Positions 48,757 to 61,990 of a stretch of DNA of 64,000 nt are shown here, one piece after another. Source of the stretch: Solea solea. Lineage: Eukaryota; Chordata; Actinopteri; Pleuronectiformes; Soleidae. The notes under the pieces were generated by a model. The model did not search any database, had not been told where the DNA came from, and saw only the letters and a program-made list of their open reading frames with translations. The stretch covers positions 8,749,698-8,813,697 of the forward strand of contig NC_081140.1 in the NCBI RefSeq assembly GCF_958295425.1. The letters run 5' to 3'. A program made the position numbers and the translations under genes. Position 1 is the stretch's first letter; every line of letters starts with the position of its first letter.

Positions 48757-50508
48757 ACAGGTCCAGATCCTTCTCTGTCCAGGGAACCAGGTCTCCTCTG
48801 ACAGACCCACCTGTGCAGTTATAAGTCATGCACTGGGTGTTGGAAGCTACACTTATTATGGGTGGGGAAACAGGGAAAGTGTCAGGGAGGCTAAAATCCC
48901 AGACTTCCCTTCTCAAATTTCAAAATAAACCCCCCTTTGAAAGAAATTATTTAATATTACAAAAACTGCACCTGGGATAAAGTTAACACTGCAAGTCTAG
49001 CTATTGTCATGAAATGTTGTACTGTCAGAGACAGAAACTAACACTCTGCTCACTTTGATTTTAGACTGTTTATACAGTCTGTTTTATTTTGAAAGCAACA
49101 GCATGTACTCTGACTTTATCTGACTTGGGAGGTGCAGCTTGAAAGGCAGGTTCACCTGTGTCAACAGGTAATGCCAGTTTCACTGCCTGGGATCTACATG
49201 GTCTGTATGAGTACAAAGTCTCATACAGACCATGTACTACACTGGATAAATATAATGTGAAAACAGGGAATTGACTTGTTTACATTACATCTGAGGGAAA
49301 ACACAGATACAAAATGCAACACAAACCAGTTCCAGCCCAACCCATAAGTGAACGTGGAGGATTTTCATATATATATACATATATATATATATCATTGGGA
49401 ATTGTCAATATATCATTGGGAGTCATACAAAGTTGCAACATAATGCCGCCAGCATGAAAACAAACATCTCTGCTGGATGTTGCATTCTAAAAGAGCAAAC
49501 ATTGACAATAGTTTTGGTGGTGGTGGTGATAAGGAGAAGGACGTAATCAAATACTGCTGCTGACTGGCACAAACTAGATGTAAGATCCAGTCAGATATAT
49601 ATTAAGATTAATATGTAGATTATTTCAAAAACACATGCAAAATTACATTGTCACTCATTTCAAACATATACCTTTTGGAAATGGCTAATTCACCTACTCA
49701 AAAATAATATTAGGTGTTACAGAAATGACACACATTTTGTCATGTCATGATTTGAGTCGGTTGCGATAGATTAACTAACTTCAGTCATGTAATGTTGTTG
49801 TTGTTGTTGTCGCCCCCCAGTGGATCCACGGAGTAATGACCACATCCCATTAGTCGAACGTCATTCTCCGGTTCCTTTCCGGCTTCCGTACCTTTCATCA
49901 AGCTACACATGTGTAGTCTCTCATTTCCGAAAATGCGATTTCATTTTCAAAACAAAAGAAAATGTAATACAATAAAAATTAGAAATAAATATAATTAAAA
50001 GCCACGTGACTGTGTGTAAGTAGTAGAAAACACAATTAAATTATTCGAATGACTAACGAGAATAAGATAAGGGAATAAAATGCATGTACACAGCTTGTTT
50101 ATTTGGTGCACAAGCTGCATTTTGAAATTCCTAAAGAAATCTTTCAACAGTGTGGTTAGCGTGACAACCGTGTCGCACTAAGTAGTGTTGTGGGTCTGTG
50201 AGTGTTAAGAACTTTCTGTTACCTTTCTCTGTCGTACATAACTAACAAAAGGCTTTTTAACTGAACTTAAACATGGAACTCGCCTCGCTTACGTTAGCTT
50301 AGCTTATGAAGGACAGCAGCCCGAGTGGCGTCTTCTTTTCATCCGCGACGTCCCCACGTACGTGTCTCCGCTCCGCTGCTGTTATGGGACTTTACCAAAG
50401 AAGTGTTCAGTTTGACCCACTGTCGCGACGTGATAAAAGTTAGGCTATGACGACGAGTTCGCGTTCAACGTCTCACACTTGAATGGCTGACTGGTAACCT
50501 GTGTCACC
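48757..50508. promoter_or_regulatory. Intergenic region between divergent genes
   Basis: It separates the minus-strand lysine-rich gene from plus-strand TP53I13, so the two are head to head. Toward TP53I13 the sequence is CpG-rich (50,320-50,500) without a TATA box. ETS-like cores (tttccgg, cttccg) occur at about 49,876-49,888. A short AT run lies at 49,365-49,392. The 5' UTR exons of either gene may lie here. Confidence 0.4.
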
Positions 50509-53500
50509 ATGCCGAGTCAAAGCCCGTCGTCCCTGCCGCTGACAGTGACTGTCCTGGCCGCCCTGTGTGTCAGTGTGGGTCGGTGCGGTGCCTCCGAGTC
50601 TTGGGGGCCAGGATGTGACAACGGAAAGGTACATTTGTGTTGTTACTGTTGGTGTGCCTGTGTTACAACGTTTGAAGGACATAACTTCAATTATTATTCC
50701 ATTATTGTTAAATCAAATGTTTCTCTGCGTGTGTGACAGCTCTCTTTGGAAATGGACCTGCTCACGGATCTTTATTTGGACTGTTCAGTATCTGCCTGGC
50801 AGCACTCTGCTCAGGTAACCATGGATACAGCATTCATCATCGTCACGGACTGAATGTTGCACATAGAGATGGATGGGATAATACTTTAGTATTTTATTTA
50901 TGTGCCACGAAAAAAGGACACATGCTTAGTTGATTGTGGTTAATTCTATTATCAGGATAATCATGTTATACACTCTACCTTATGATTTATAGTGATCTTA
51001 TTTATGGTTCTATATATATTTGTGTTTGTAACATTACAACATTTAGAAACGTTTTTACTTTGTTGTTCTGGACACATTTCCATGTTTGGTCATGTTATTT
51101 AAAAGCGTATGGACACAGACCAAATGAAAATGAAGATTATTGACAGAAATAGTTTTAATTTTAGTTATAGTTATAATTTATAGTTGCATTTATTTTAGTC
51201 AGGATAATGTGAAGGATAATCTTCCTATGAGCCTCTGCCTAGTTACACGTTTCGGTCTTCGTAGCTAAATTGGGTGGGGTGCTCTTGAAACAACAGGAAA
51301 CTAGTTGTGCTATCACCTGTGTATGTGACAGTGCAGGTAATATCAGTTCTGTAAACTGTCAGGCTCTTTCTGCGAGGCTAAATACAAGACATTAGTCATT
51401 GGCTGTGTTGTTGTGTGTTGTGTGTTGTGTTTAAACAGTGTTCACTCTCTTTATTTACAGATGCACCCCAGCATTGACACAACATATGGTCCTGAGGTGA
51501 GTCAACATCTTGACTGAGCAACTGCTATCTTTATCCAATTTCCTGTCAACCTTTGACACTCCAAAACACTAGCATTTAAATAACAGTCATTGACACATTC
51601 AGATTAACAGCTTGCAAGGTTTCTTGACAAATTTTGTGTTTATACCATGAATAGAGTGATTTTTTTTTCTTTTCACTGCAGCCTGCCAGGCAGATATGTA
51701 TGAATAAACCCATCTCCTACAATCACACCATTCCCAGCAGGTAAGCCTGTGTGGACACATGAACTCTTATATAACCACAGCATTGTTATTGTCATTATTT
51801 TCAACATTTAAGTTGTGTGTGTGTGTGTGTGCAGTGGAGCGTACAGACCAGTCGGGGCAGAGAGTGGGGAGTACTGGTTCTGCCCTCCTCAAAGGTGGCT
51901 CAATAATCTACAGGTAAGTTGCACCATCAAACATTACAATCGTACAATTAGGTGAGTGTATATTTTAAAAATAGGTATTATTGAACACACTGGCCCTTTC
52001 ACTGAGTATTAACAGAAAAGGACAGAATACAATATTCACATCACTTTAAGAAATTAGATTCTTCAGGCCATATAGTTTGGGGAGACCTCCATTGGTGTAA
52101 ATCCCACAGAAGGACAATGGTAGATAATGATAATAATGTGTGCTTGTGTTTATGTTGTGAATTTTCCAGCATGGAGCTATTGTTCTGCTGTATCATCCCT
52201 GTGTTTCGCTGCATGAGCGCCACCTTCTGTCTGTCCTGGCACGCTCCTGTTTGTCAGACTACATCATTACCCCACATCCACGGCTCAAACAGCACATGGT
52301 AAGAAAGACTTTGTCTCTTTCTGCTCCTAGTCTTTGAGTAACAGTAAAAGTGAAGATAGCTTTAAACATTTTTACAGCAGGAAGTTTTAATTTGTAGTGT
52401 CTGCTGCCTCTGTGTTCAGCCAATAGCTTTGGTGTCCTGGGGTCGGACTCTGGAGCTGTCTGCAGTGGCCTCCGCAGACGTCTGTGACTGGCTGGAGACT
52501 ACAGCAAGCACAAGAAATAAGCTCAGCGGCGTGAAGAACATCAGAGAATACAATCTGCTGTTAACCTGGCCAGCTAACCATCACCGGCTGCTACGCACAC
52601 ATCCAGATGAACAGCAGTCGATGGAAGTGAAGGTTTGGATTCTTTACTGATAATTGTGTGTCATTTTTGATTCACATTTTAATATGCATTTTAAAAAAAA
52701 ACTGCATTTAAGAAGAGGAGTGTAGTAACAGTCTCTTAAGTAGCTGTTGTTGTAAATCCCCAGGAGTCTCTGAGGCGCTGTTGTGAGCAGACCATGTCTT
52801 CTCTGCTTAATGAAGCAATGGAGGCGGAACTGGAGTCCAGTGTGAAGAAGGAAAGCTTGAACATAAAGGAAGGGAGAAGCAGACAAATAAGAGCTGCTAT
52901 CACTGAAGTACAGAGAAATGCTGGGAACAAGGGAGACAACAAAACGCACAAATCAACCAACCAGACCAACATAGACAGAGTCAGAAATGCAGGGGGTATC
53001 CAGAATTACAACAACACGCTCAGACAATCAGAGGATTCTCATCCGGAAAACAGAAAGCTCTCAGATCCTCCTGGTCCAAAGGAAGTGCCCTCTCAGTCCG
53101 AGATCCAAAGTCAGAATCAGAGCCTTACACAGACTACAATTAGAAGTGATTCTTTAGCATTTGAGGCTTCCGAGTCACAGAAAAACCTGACTGAGACAGC
53201 AGCACAACATCCAGATCTCAAAAACACAGAACCGCAAACTGGCATAGATGTGAAGCCTGAAGGTAACAAAACTGTGAGGCCTGAAGCCCTGGTTTACAGT
53301 TTCAAAGACGAGGGCACAGACTCTAAAGAGAAAAACTATGATAAACATATGGCAGCAGGTGGGAAAATGAAGGACAATGAACTTGTAGATGTAAAAGAGA
53401 GGGAGTTGGACCATAAGCAAACACCACACAGTGCCACAGACTCTCAACACAAAAGTGAAAGCAGTGGCTTTGATTCTCTTTCCAAATCCCATTCGGTGTC

Positions 53501-54018
53501 ACCTCCCCAGCCTCAACAACCCGATGCCCGAGCTGCTGTTGTGAAACAGGGGTTGCCGAGGACCCCCAGGACAGATGAGGCAGTGTGGGCGGCAGCAGCA
53601 CTGGGCTTCCTGTTGGTTCTCCTGACACTGTCTGTGCTTCACACTCGCCTGTACCGCCACTGGAGGACCATGCCCAGTCTTTACTGGCATGACCCACAGC
53701 AGGACTACGATAGTGTGGCGGGTAAGTGAACCACACGGGGATCGATCACCAGAGAGACTATGTTTGATGAGTTTCTCTTCAGCTCAGCTCATGACCTTTC
53801 GTGGCATGTAACGTCATGTAAAGTCTTTTAAGGGGTTTTCTAAGGTCCATTGTGAAAGAACTTGTGATATATATATATTTGTAAGCTATGTCCTCTGTGT
53901 CTGTCTTCTAGATGTGATCCACAGGAGGCAGCAAATTGCCAAGAGGAGGCGGAAAAGGGGCAGAAGAAAGGAGTGTGTTCTCTTGCCGAGCTCCTCCAGC
54001 TCGGATGAACTTCCGTAG
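50509..54018 (+). CDS. tp53i13: Tumor protein p53-inducible protein 13
   Basis: Nine coding exons: 50509-50628, 50740-50814, 51461-51496, 51682-51740, 51835-51913, 52170-52298, 52420-52632, 52764-53721, 53912-54018, all in frame, about 591 aa. Residues 1 to about 28 form a signal peptide (LPLTVTVLAALCVSVGRCGA). The luminal part has the LLYHPCVSLHE motif, aligning with YHPC of the human protein, and then VSWGRTLEL. Exon 8 encodes a long polar, probably disordered stretch. A single membrane span follows near residue 510-530 (AAALGFLLVLLTLSVL), then LYRHWR and a conserved SLYWHDPQQDYDSVA segment, and a basic tail (RRRKRGRRK) ending SSSSSDELP. The membrane and tail region matches human TP53I13 well. 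In mammals it is a p53- and damage-induced type I membrane protein linked to growth control. It sits tail to tail with GIT1, as in human. Confidence 0.92.
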
Positions 54019-54650
54019 AAAAATGAAGGAAACATTCCCAAGAATTATGTTTGGGGTGTGGAGGAGGTGAAGAGTAAAATGTCCTTGAGAACAGTACTTG
54101 GCGTGAAGGATGAGACCCTGTGATTTGTCAGAAGACACAGAAGGATTGTCACTTTTACATCTCCTTGTGAAGAAAGCCATGAAAGGGAGAAATAAAAACA
54201 GATTGTGACCCTCCAAAAGGATCATGAAGCTGTATCATGAACAGCCTGAAAGCAAATTGTCTGTACATAAAAGACGAGCTGAAGTGACTTAAACTCCCTT
54301 GTCCAGTCCATTAAACCCGGAAAGATGTGGCATCTCACTCCAATAGAAGCTCCGGGTTTTTGTTCAGTGCATTATGATTTTTATACGTTTCATCTTCTTC
54401 AAATACTTTCCATCTACTCAGTCTGCTACACAGCACTCGGTGTAAATAAACACATTTTCACACATGCATGTACAGTAAATGACAATATTAAGTCTCATGT
54501 TTCAGCGTGATAGTTTTTATACGTTTCTTTTTTGTAAGGACTAGATTGGAAACATGTCGTTTTTCCCGTTATGGTTAAGGTTGTGATGTTAGACACTGTG
54601 TGTCACTGAATGGTGCAAACATAAGAATTGCTGTATTTCTTTGCATAGAA

Positions 54651-54660
54651 AATAAATAAA
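54651..54660 (+). terminator. tp53i13: TP53I13 poly(A) signal
   Basis: Overlapping AATAAATAAA about 630 bp downstream of the stop codon. Confidence 0.75.
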
Positions 54661-57600
54661 CCACTGACACAAGTATTGAGAACTATACTGCTCACTGTTT
54701 TATTACGTTTTTGGGTAGTGAAAATTAAACCTTGCCAGTTAAGTAACTGGAATCCAGTTTTAAGACACTTTGGACAAAGGTAAAAGTTATTCTATTCTAA
54801 ACTGTGTATTACATAAAGATTTAATTACTGCAACCTTTTCTCGTTTTGTAGTCTCTTGACTGAAAACTGGCCCAACACAAACACACGCACTGAAATTGCA
54901 CGGTTTGAGAGAAGGACGAAGAAGAATCTTAACGCAGACAGGGCCAGGACAATTAACTTGTTTTATTATTTTATTACAAATGTACAGCTTATGAGTTTCC
55001 ATTACGATTGACCTTCTTTGAGTCATTGATTTTTTCTACTTTATACAGTTTTAACGTCTTCTGTTAAAAGATAAATCTCCCGTCACCCATCTCCCAAACT
55101 GTAGAGCTGTGAAGAAACATGGGGACAGAGACAGTGCAGGCCACGGTGCACTGTCAGTGGCTGAGTATCTGAAGCATGAGTATGAGTGAGTGTGTGTGTG
55201 TGTGTGTGTAACTCACTGGCTGCAAATGTAAGGTCTGTATTTGTGGAAGGTCCAAACCAAAGTCACAACTGTGAAGTGTTGAGGGTATGATGACGTTTCC
55301 TAAGTCTGTTGGACATGAAGTGAAACAACAAGCATTATAACATTCACATTAGAGGCACCCTATGTAGTGTCCATGTGTTTGGGGAAGCATGAGGCTGTGT
55401 GCAGTTTAGAGCCTCTTCCCCCCGTGTTGAGATGACTGTAGTGCTGAACCAAAGTGCGCTCCAGACCTCTTTCTATTTGCCCTATCCTACATCGAACCCC
55501 TGCACCTTGTGTACCTGAACTAAGAGCTTTCGAAGAGTGCAGTACGTGATGTAGATCCTACCCCATCCAGTTGGTGTATGAAAATAGTGCAACTAAGACC
55601 ACACCTGAATCAAACTCGTGTTTTCACTCTTCACTCTCTGCAACTGCCGTAGGATCATTAGTGTGCGTACGATGGGATTACAGTTTGTACACGTACGGGG
55701 GATGAAACCACAGCAGAACCACACTCGCGGGACATAAAGTATCTACACACACAGCGAGGGTCAAGACTTAAGAGTGAATGAAGAGAATTTTGGCCTGAAG
55801 CTCACTTGAGTCAACAAATAGACATAAATACCTCACAAACGTAACCCTAACATATAGCTTAATACAAAATATAGCATGAAAATATATGTTCAAATATAAT
55901 ATGGCTCTAGTCTAAAAGTTGGGCAATCAAGACTGAAGGGACAAGCTTCTTTACTGGCCCCAATGAGCGTGCATGTGTGTGTGTTGTTTCAGCAGTCAGT
56001 ACAACATCACTGTAACTCAGCCAGTTAAATCAGGAGATGATGATCATGATGTGCAAAGGCATTCAATATCAAACAATAATACATTTCAAGAGTATTCCGG
56101 GCATGACTTGTTTTGACTGGGAGCAGAGGGAAAAACAGTCCAACCTCATCATCACCTACAGACAGATGTGTGCAACTGCACGAGACACTGAGGGACACGA
56201 GGGGATGAGTGATAACAAAATGTGAATCAAGAGGTCAGGGAAGTGCTGAGGGTGATCTGCATCAGTCTCTCAAAGTGTTTGAAACTTGTTGGCTCTAATT
56301 GCTTCTTGTTAAAAGGCTTTTTGAATGTAAAGTAACAGTTTTAAAGGATGATTTCAGGAGGATTATAACGCAAAGGACCACCGACTGTTACAAGCTGCAA
56401 ACACTGAGAAATGAGCCGCAGAACCATTAGATGAAGGTTAGAGGTGAATCTTCACGAGACGAGGCAGCTAAGCAAAGACCTAAGAGAGCTCGTCTGAAAC
56501 CATTCAGTTACAGGTGGGGCCATATTAGCTCAGTACAGTTCAACACGTTTTAAACCTGTAATAGGCGAAGTGCGCTTTCTTTGAAAGGCAAACAAAGACA
56601 AACAAATTGTTCCCAATGTTGTCTCCCAATATCAATGACGAGACGGTGAGCTAAAAGTGACGACTTCTGTGGCCCAGATCAGCAGGCCATGACGCAGAAC
56701 CAAGCAGAAAACAGAGGCTGTGGGCTCGATTGTGCATGCCACAGTGACAACAATACATGGCAAAGTAAATCAAGCACACTTGAGGTGAATTCATTAATTT
56801 AAAATAAACAAATTAGCTATACAGCGAGCATCGTGTAGTGTTTTTTTTTACGGACCAGGTTACTAGACCTGGTGCTTTCCACAGGTCGACATGATGCTCA
56901 ACTGCAACATAACAGTATCTCCCATCGACATAACTCCACTCAAAGTTAATGTTAGCGTGCATGTAAATAGTGGATGCTGTGCAAAACAAGCACCTAGGAG
57001 CAACACCAGCCATGTCAGTCATGTACTATCCTGTTTGGCACTAAAAATGAATATGAGATTGATTCTGAGATGATTCCACTAGTTCTGTTAAATGAGGCAT
57101 TAATCAAGCACATAAAGACAAATGAGGATACATGAAAAGAGCATTCTTTTTTTTTCCAGGTCCTGTCATAGTGCACCAAGGGGCATTCGGTCTGACAAGA
57201 GTGTCAAAAACATATCTCCCCAAACACTTCTCCCCTTTGGCAACTGTTCAACCCCTTGGTCACAGGACAATAAAATATGAAAACAAAAAAAACCTCAACT
57301 GTCACCCGGATATGGAGCGCTTGAGAAATGTTGAGGACCATTTCACAGGTTTTACTTCTTTTTTGTTGTTGTTGTTGTTGTTGTAGTATGTGAACGTGCG
57401 TGCAATGTTAACTGAAATCCCAGTCAGAGGTTGAGCACACACTCCCACCTGCTGTCTCCCTATTCCCATAAATGAGCATCATATTTGAGACAATAAAATA
57501 AACATAAACAGTTAAATCAATATGACAGTCAGTAAAAATATCAATACAAAACAAAATTGACACGATAAACAATAATAAATCACAATTATTCCAGTGTAAG

Positions 57601-58553
57601 TGTTTTGTTCTTTTTAAGTCAGTAATGTTTGTTCTCGTAGTCGCAGACCAAAACAGTCTGCGTTAAAAAAAAAAAAAAAAAAGGAAATAAAGAAAGAGGG
57701 GAAAGAAATCATAACATGCCAGATCACTGTGTACCACCAACACAGGGTGGAGGGGAGGAGAGGGGGGACACGACAGGTGAGAGAAGAGCTGGAGCCCTTT
57801 TCCAAAAGTTAACCCAAAGCATCAGAGAGCATCTGGGGTGTGGCGAGGGGAGACATTAGATCCCAGAGGATTTTTATCTGCACTGGGAGCTCATCCTGTA
57901 CGGATGGACAGGAAGCAGAGAGGCCTTGTGTTTGGCTGGAGAGACAGAGAGAGATAAAGGCAGAGATAAAAGAAGGGCAAAGGGAGGAACATCGTGACTC
58001 CTCACATAGCGAAGGGACGGACAAGGGTTTGAGTGTGTCATGGCTGATCTACTTCCCTCTCTCGCGGCACATTTGGCCTCCCTCTGCGATCATGGTGAAC
58101 AGGGAGAGGAAGGGATGGCAAGTAAAAGGTGAGGAATAAATAAAACGGTAATACCTCAGGATCCAGGTTCTCTGTACATTGCCACCTTTGTATTTCACAT
58201 ATGCTTATCACAGTTGAAAGGTTTATGATCCGATTCCAACTGCTTTTGTTGGTTGCTCCCGGCTCTAGCTCCCATGTTGGATCCTCCAGCTCGTTCCTTC
58301 CCTACTTTCACGTCCACTCTGGTATTTGAATTTCTCATATTTTAAGTCCGCTTGTTTCTTTTCATTTGATTAGTTTCCATGCATTTTCAAATCTTCTTTC
58401 ATTGTTTTCCGTTCCTCGTCATGCCCGTCATTCTCACTCCATCTGTCGCTCCCCGCCCCTTGTTCTCCCATCTTTACTGTGATCATATTATCCTTCTTTA
58501 TTCTTTCTCCCTCTTCCCCCTCCATCCATCCATCTATCCATGCATTAGTTGGG
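54661..58553 (-). other. Gap between convergent genes, likely GIT1 3' UTR
   Basis: No coding exon seen. Minus-strand AATAAA signals at about 54,962-54,967 and 54,698-54,703 could end a GIT1 3' UTR of about 3.6 kb. Smaller features are a GT run (55,191-55,209), an A-run at 57,665-57,682 and a GTT run at 57,365-57,384. UTR length is inference. Confidence 0.4.
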
Positions 58554-61500
58554 TCACTGCTTCTTCTCGCGAGTGGTGATAGTGACCAGTTGCTTGGCTG
58601 CCTTGGCGATGTCGTAGGCGCACTGGATGACCTGCTGAGTGAGGAGTTGGTAGTCCACTGCAGGAGCCCCGGGCTCTGACGGCGCCGCCTTACGACACTC
58701 CACCTGCAACCGCGAGGCACTGGACGCCAACAGGCGGAGGGAGCAGTGGACCGCATCCAATGCTGGACGCTACAGAGACATCACAGGAGGGAAAAACTCA
58801 ACTCTCATGGATGATGTCTAGCGTGACCAGACGGAAAACAGACATGGAAAAGGGAGAAGACAAGAAGAGGGAACTTACTTTAGGAAAGAGCGACGCCATC
58901 TCAGTGACAGCAGAGTGGATCTTCTCAGAACATGGAACAAAGCTGTGCAAGAGAGAATTGTACTAATTAACTCAAAGATTGAAGGAAAAAGCTTTGAATA
59001 AATGCAGACATGCGGAATTGTGCATGTCTGAATATTGAATGATTTTATAATGATTTCAACAGCATACCCAGTTTTAAGTAAGTCTTATAATCTCCTAAAA
59101 TCAAGGGAGTGATATCCTTGTATTATTATGTATGTGTTAACGGGTTTCACTCAGGGGGCAGAAATCAATCTTTCATTATAATCTTGATAACAATAAATAT
59201 TAACTGAATTGACTGGGGAATGTTATTTGTCACGATGTCACCTTGCCTAAGTCCTAATTCAAAAGCAATGAAACGGTCTGGTAGTTCTTGTGCTAAATGT
59301 AAAAAACACAATGAGAAGAATTGACAGCAGACTGTCTCCAGTCACTCACCTGTCATGTTTGAACTCCTGAGCTGCCCTGAGCAGCTCCTGGATGTTCTTG
59401 GTCACCTGCTCAGTCTTCAGTATGACGTCCTCTGTGCAGGGTAGAGTGGGATCTGGCTCCCCCGTCTCCCCTACTCCCTCGTCAGACTCCCCGCGGCCCT
59501 CCTCCTCACTGCTGCGGCCCATGCTGAAAAAAGAAAGCACACTTCTATTGATCAGCACGTTGTTTCCCTCAGGACAAACGTGATACTGGAGAAAAACAAC
59601 ACTAACAATAAGATTAAAAAATATTAATCCTTGTGTGTGTACAGTCACTTGCCGTGAATCTGACCTTAGCGAGAGGTCATATGTTTGTGTGTTGTCATAG
59701 TCACTGTCTGTGCCACTGCCATGCTTCTCTGGTTTAGAGACCTGAGGAAATAAAAACATCAACATTATGTTCCATAGATATTTAAGGGTGATATATGTAA
59801 AATATGTACAACAGTGACCTTTAACATTCCAAGTGGTTGTTGTAATCCCAAACCAAAATCCCATATTTTCCAAAATACAGAAACAGAAATGCACCGATAC
59901 AAGCATTACAATGTTAATGCACATACTCATTCACATACATAGCTGTACAATCACCGTTTTATTTATTAACTTAAACAGGTGACGCTTGAAAGTTCAAGTG
60001 AGTCTGTGGTGAGCAGCAGTGAGGAATTATCACAGGTTGAGAAGAGACGACAAGGCGACAATAGCGGACTATAAAAACATTATATATATTATATTCTTGA
60101 GATACCCACTGACCAAGTGAATGATAGAGAGGGTAACCTTGGCTGGCGTTCTCTGTTTTGCTGCTGTCCAGGAGAAAAGTATCCACCTCGGCATGTCTGT
60201 CATGGTCAACTTTGTCTATATTTTAACGCATTTCCGCTGCAAACCCTCATTTTTCTTATCCTCCGGTTGAGACACAAGAGGTGTTGCCAAGCTTTTTGGT
60301 AACGTTCCACTGAATAACAGCTAGCTGTTCTCACTCTGAATTCCATGTGTCAAAGTGCAATGAGCAGTGTAATTGGTTGGGGATGTGAAGGGCGGAGCAA
60401 CAGACCAAAACACTCAATCCAAAAAAAAAAAAAAAAACAGTTTGTGGCTCACAAATGAAAATGTATTTTGTGAATAACCTGGTTACACCATTGTTGAGTG
60501 AGCCCAGAGTTTCAATTCAATCATTTTGCTCAATCTCTAATGAAAAATCATGGTTATTGTAGAGACTAATGATCAATGTCCCCGAGGGGTTGCTAGACAT
60601 GCACCTCAGTCGACACACTTTACAAGTCATCACTGGCGTTAAGCGTCTAGGGAAATGAATCAGTTGACTTTTGAATTTCTTTCACGCTTACCACGATTCT
60701 CCAATAATCCACATTATTCATTTATCCATAGAGTCCAATACAATGTCCCTCACTACACAGTATCACTTGCCAGCACAGTGTGGCTTACAGCAAGTAAACA
60801 AAGCAGTCAAGAAACTGTGTGTGCAACACCTGTTACCTAAACATTGTTCCTACCTATATTGTGTGACCAAAACTTACATAAGAGTGACACCTAGTGGACA
60901 ACACAATTGCTCCTTGTTATTTTATGTCAATGTTATAAATGCAATGTATTTCTTACACATAAATGTGCAGCCATAGTTGACTACATCATCTTTGTTTTTA
61001 GAACATCTGCAGACTGGACCTTCTCAAGGCAAAATGCATATATCAACAGCAGAATTGAGTACAGAAAACTCACCATATATCTGCCCATCTCTGTAGATGC
61101 AGACAAATGCTGTCCGCCATATGACGCCGGACCTCCTCCTGTACTACCCTTTCTCACCTGTGAAGAGAGAGGTAGACAAGGATGGAGAGAGAAAGACAGA
61201 AATGGGAAGGACGGAAATGACATGATGAAAGAGATAGAAAAATGAAATTAAAAATTTGGAGGGAAACATTGGATGAAAAAGGAAGGAAAAAAAGAGAAGA
61301 CATGTTTTTAAAAACTGTCCAAAACACAAAATGAAGGAGCCAGTGAGAGCAGCGCCAGATCAACTCAGCAGCTCACCCATCATCCTATCAAGACTGAATG
61401 CTATAGGACACGCAGAAACTAACTAACTAAAGATGAACAGCAGCAACACATCACACAGAGCCTATCTGAAATACACTACACATACTAGAAACTAATGTTG

Positions 61501-61892
61501 ATCTCCAGTATTAGAATGCATAACAAGCAGACGTGGTGCACAGTGTGAGAATCCTACATTCGAGGACGAAATGACAAACGATGCAATGACAGACAAAATG
61601 CTTACATCCAGAGGATGCACGGCTGAACTGCAGTGAGCAAGGGACAGACAGGTGAAGAGACAGACAGACAGACAGAAAGAAAACAGACAGGTAAATCTTT
61701 GTGTAAACAGACGGTGAACTGGACACTCACTTTTCGTTCATAGAGGGTTGACTGTCTGTATGAATACTACACTGTTATATGTTGGTATTGTGAGCCCTGC
61801 TTAGTGTAGATGGACACGGCTTTTGTACTTGGATGTGTGTCTGAGTCACTCTGCAATTCAACCACCTAAACACCATTTTGCAGTTTCTATGC

Positions 61893-61990
<98 letters not shown>

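Noticed and set aside
48692..48916. Longer minus-strand frame (GSVRGDLVPWTEKDLDLYG) upstream of the lysine-rich gene
   Set aside because: Its frame does not continue into exon 48,020-48,159, whereas the overlapping frame from ATG 48,756 does and matches the paralogue's first-exon length.
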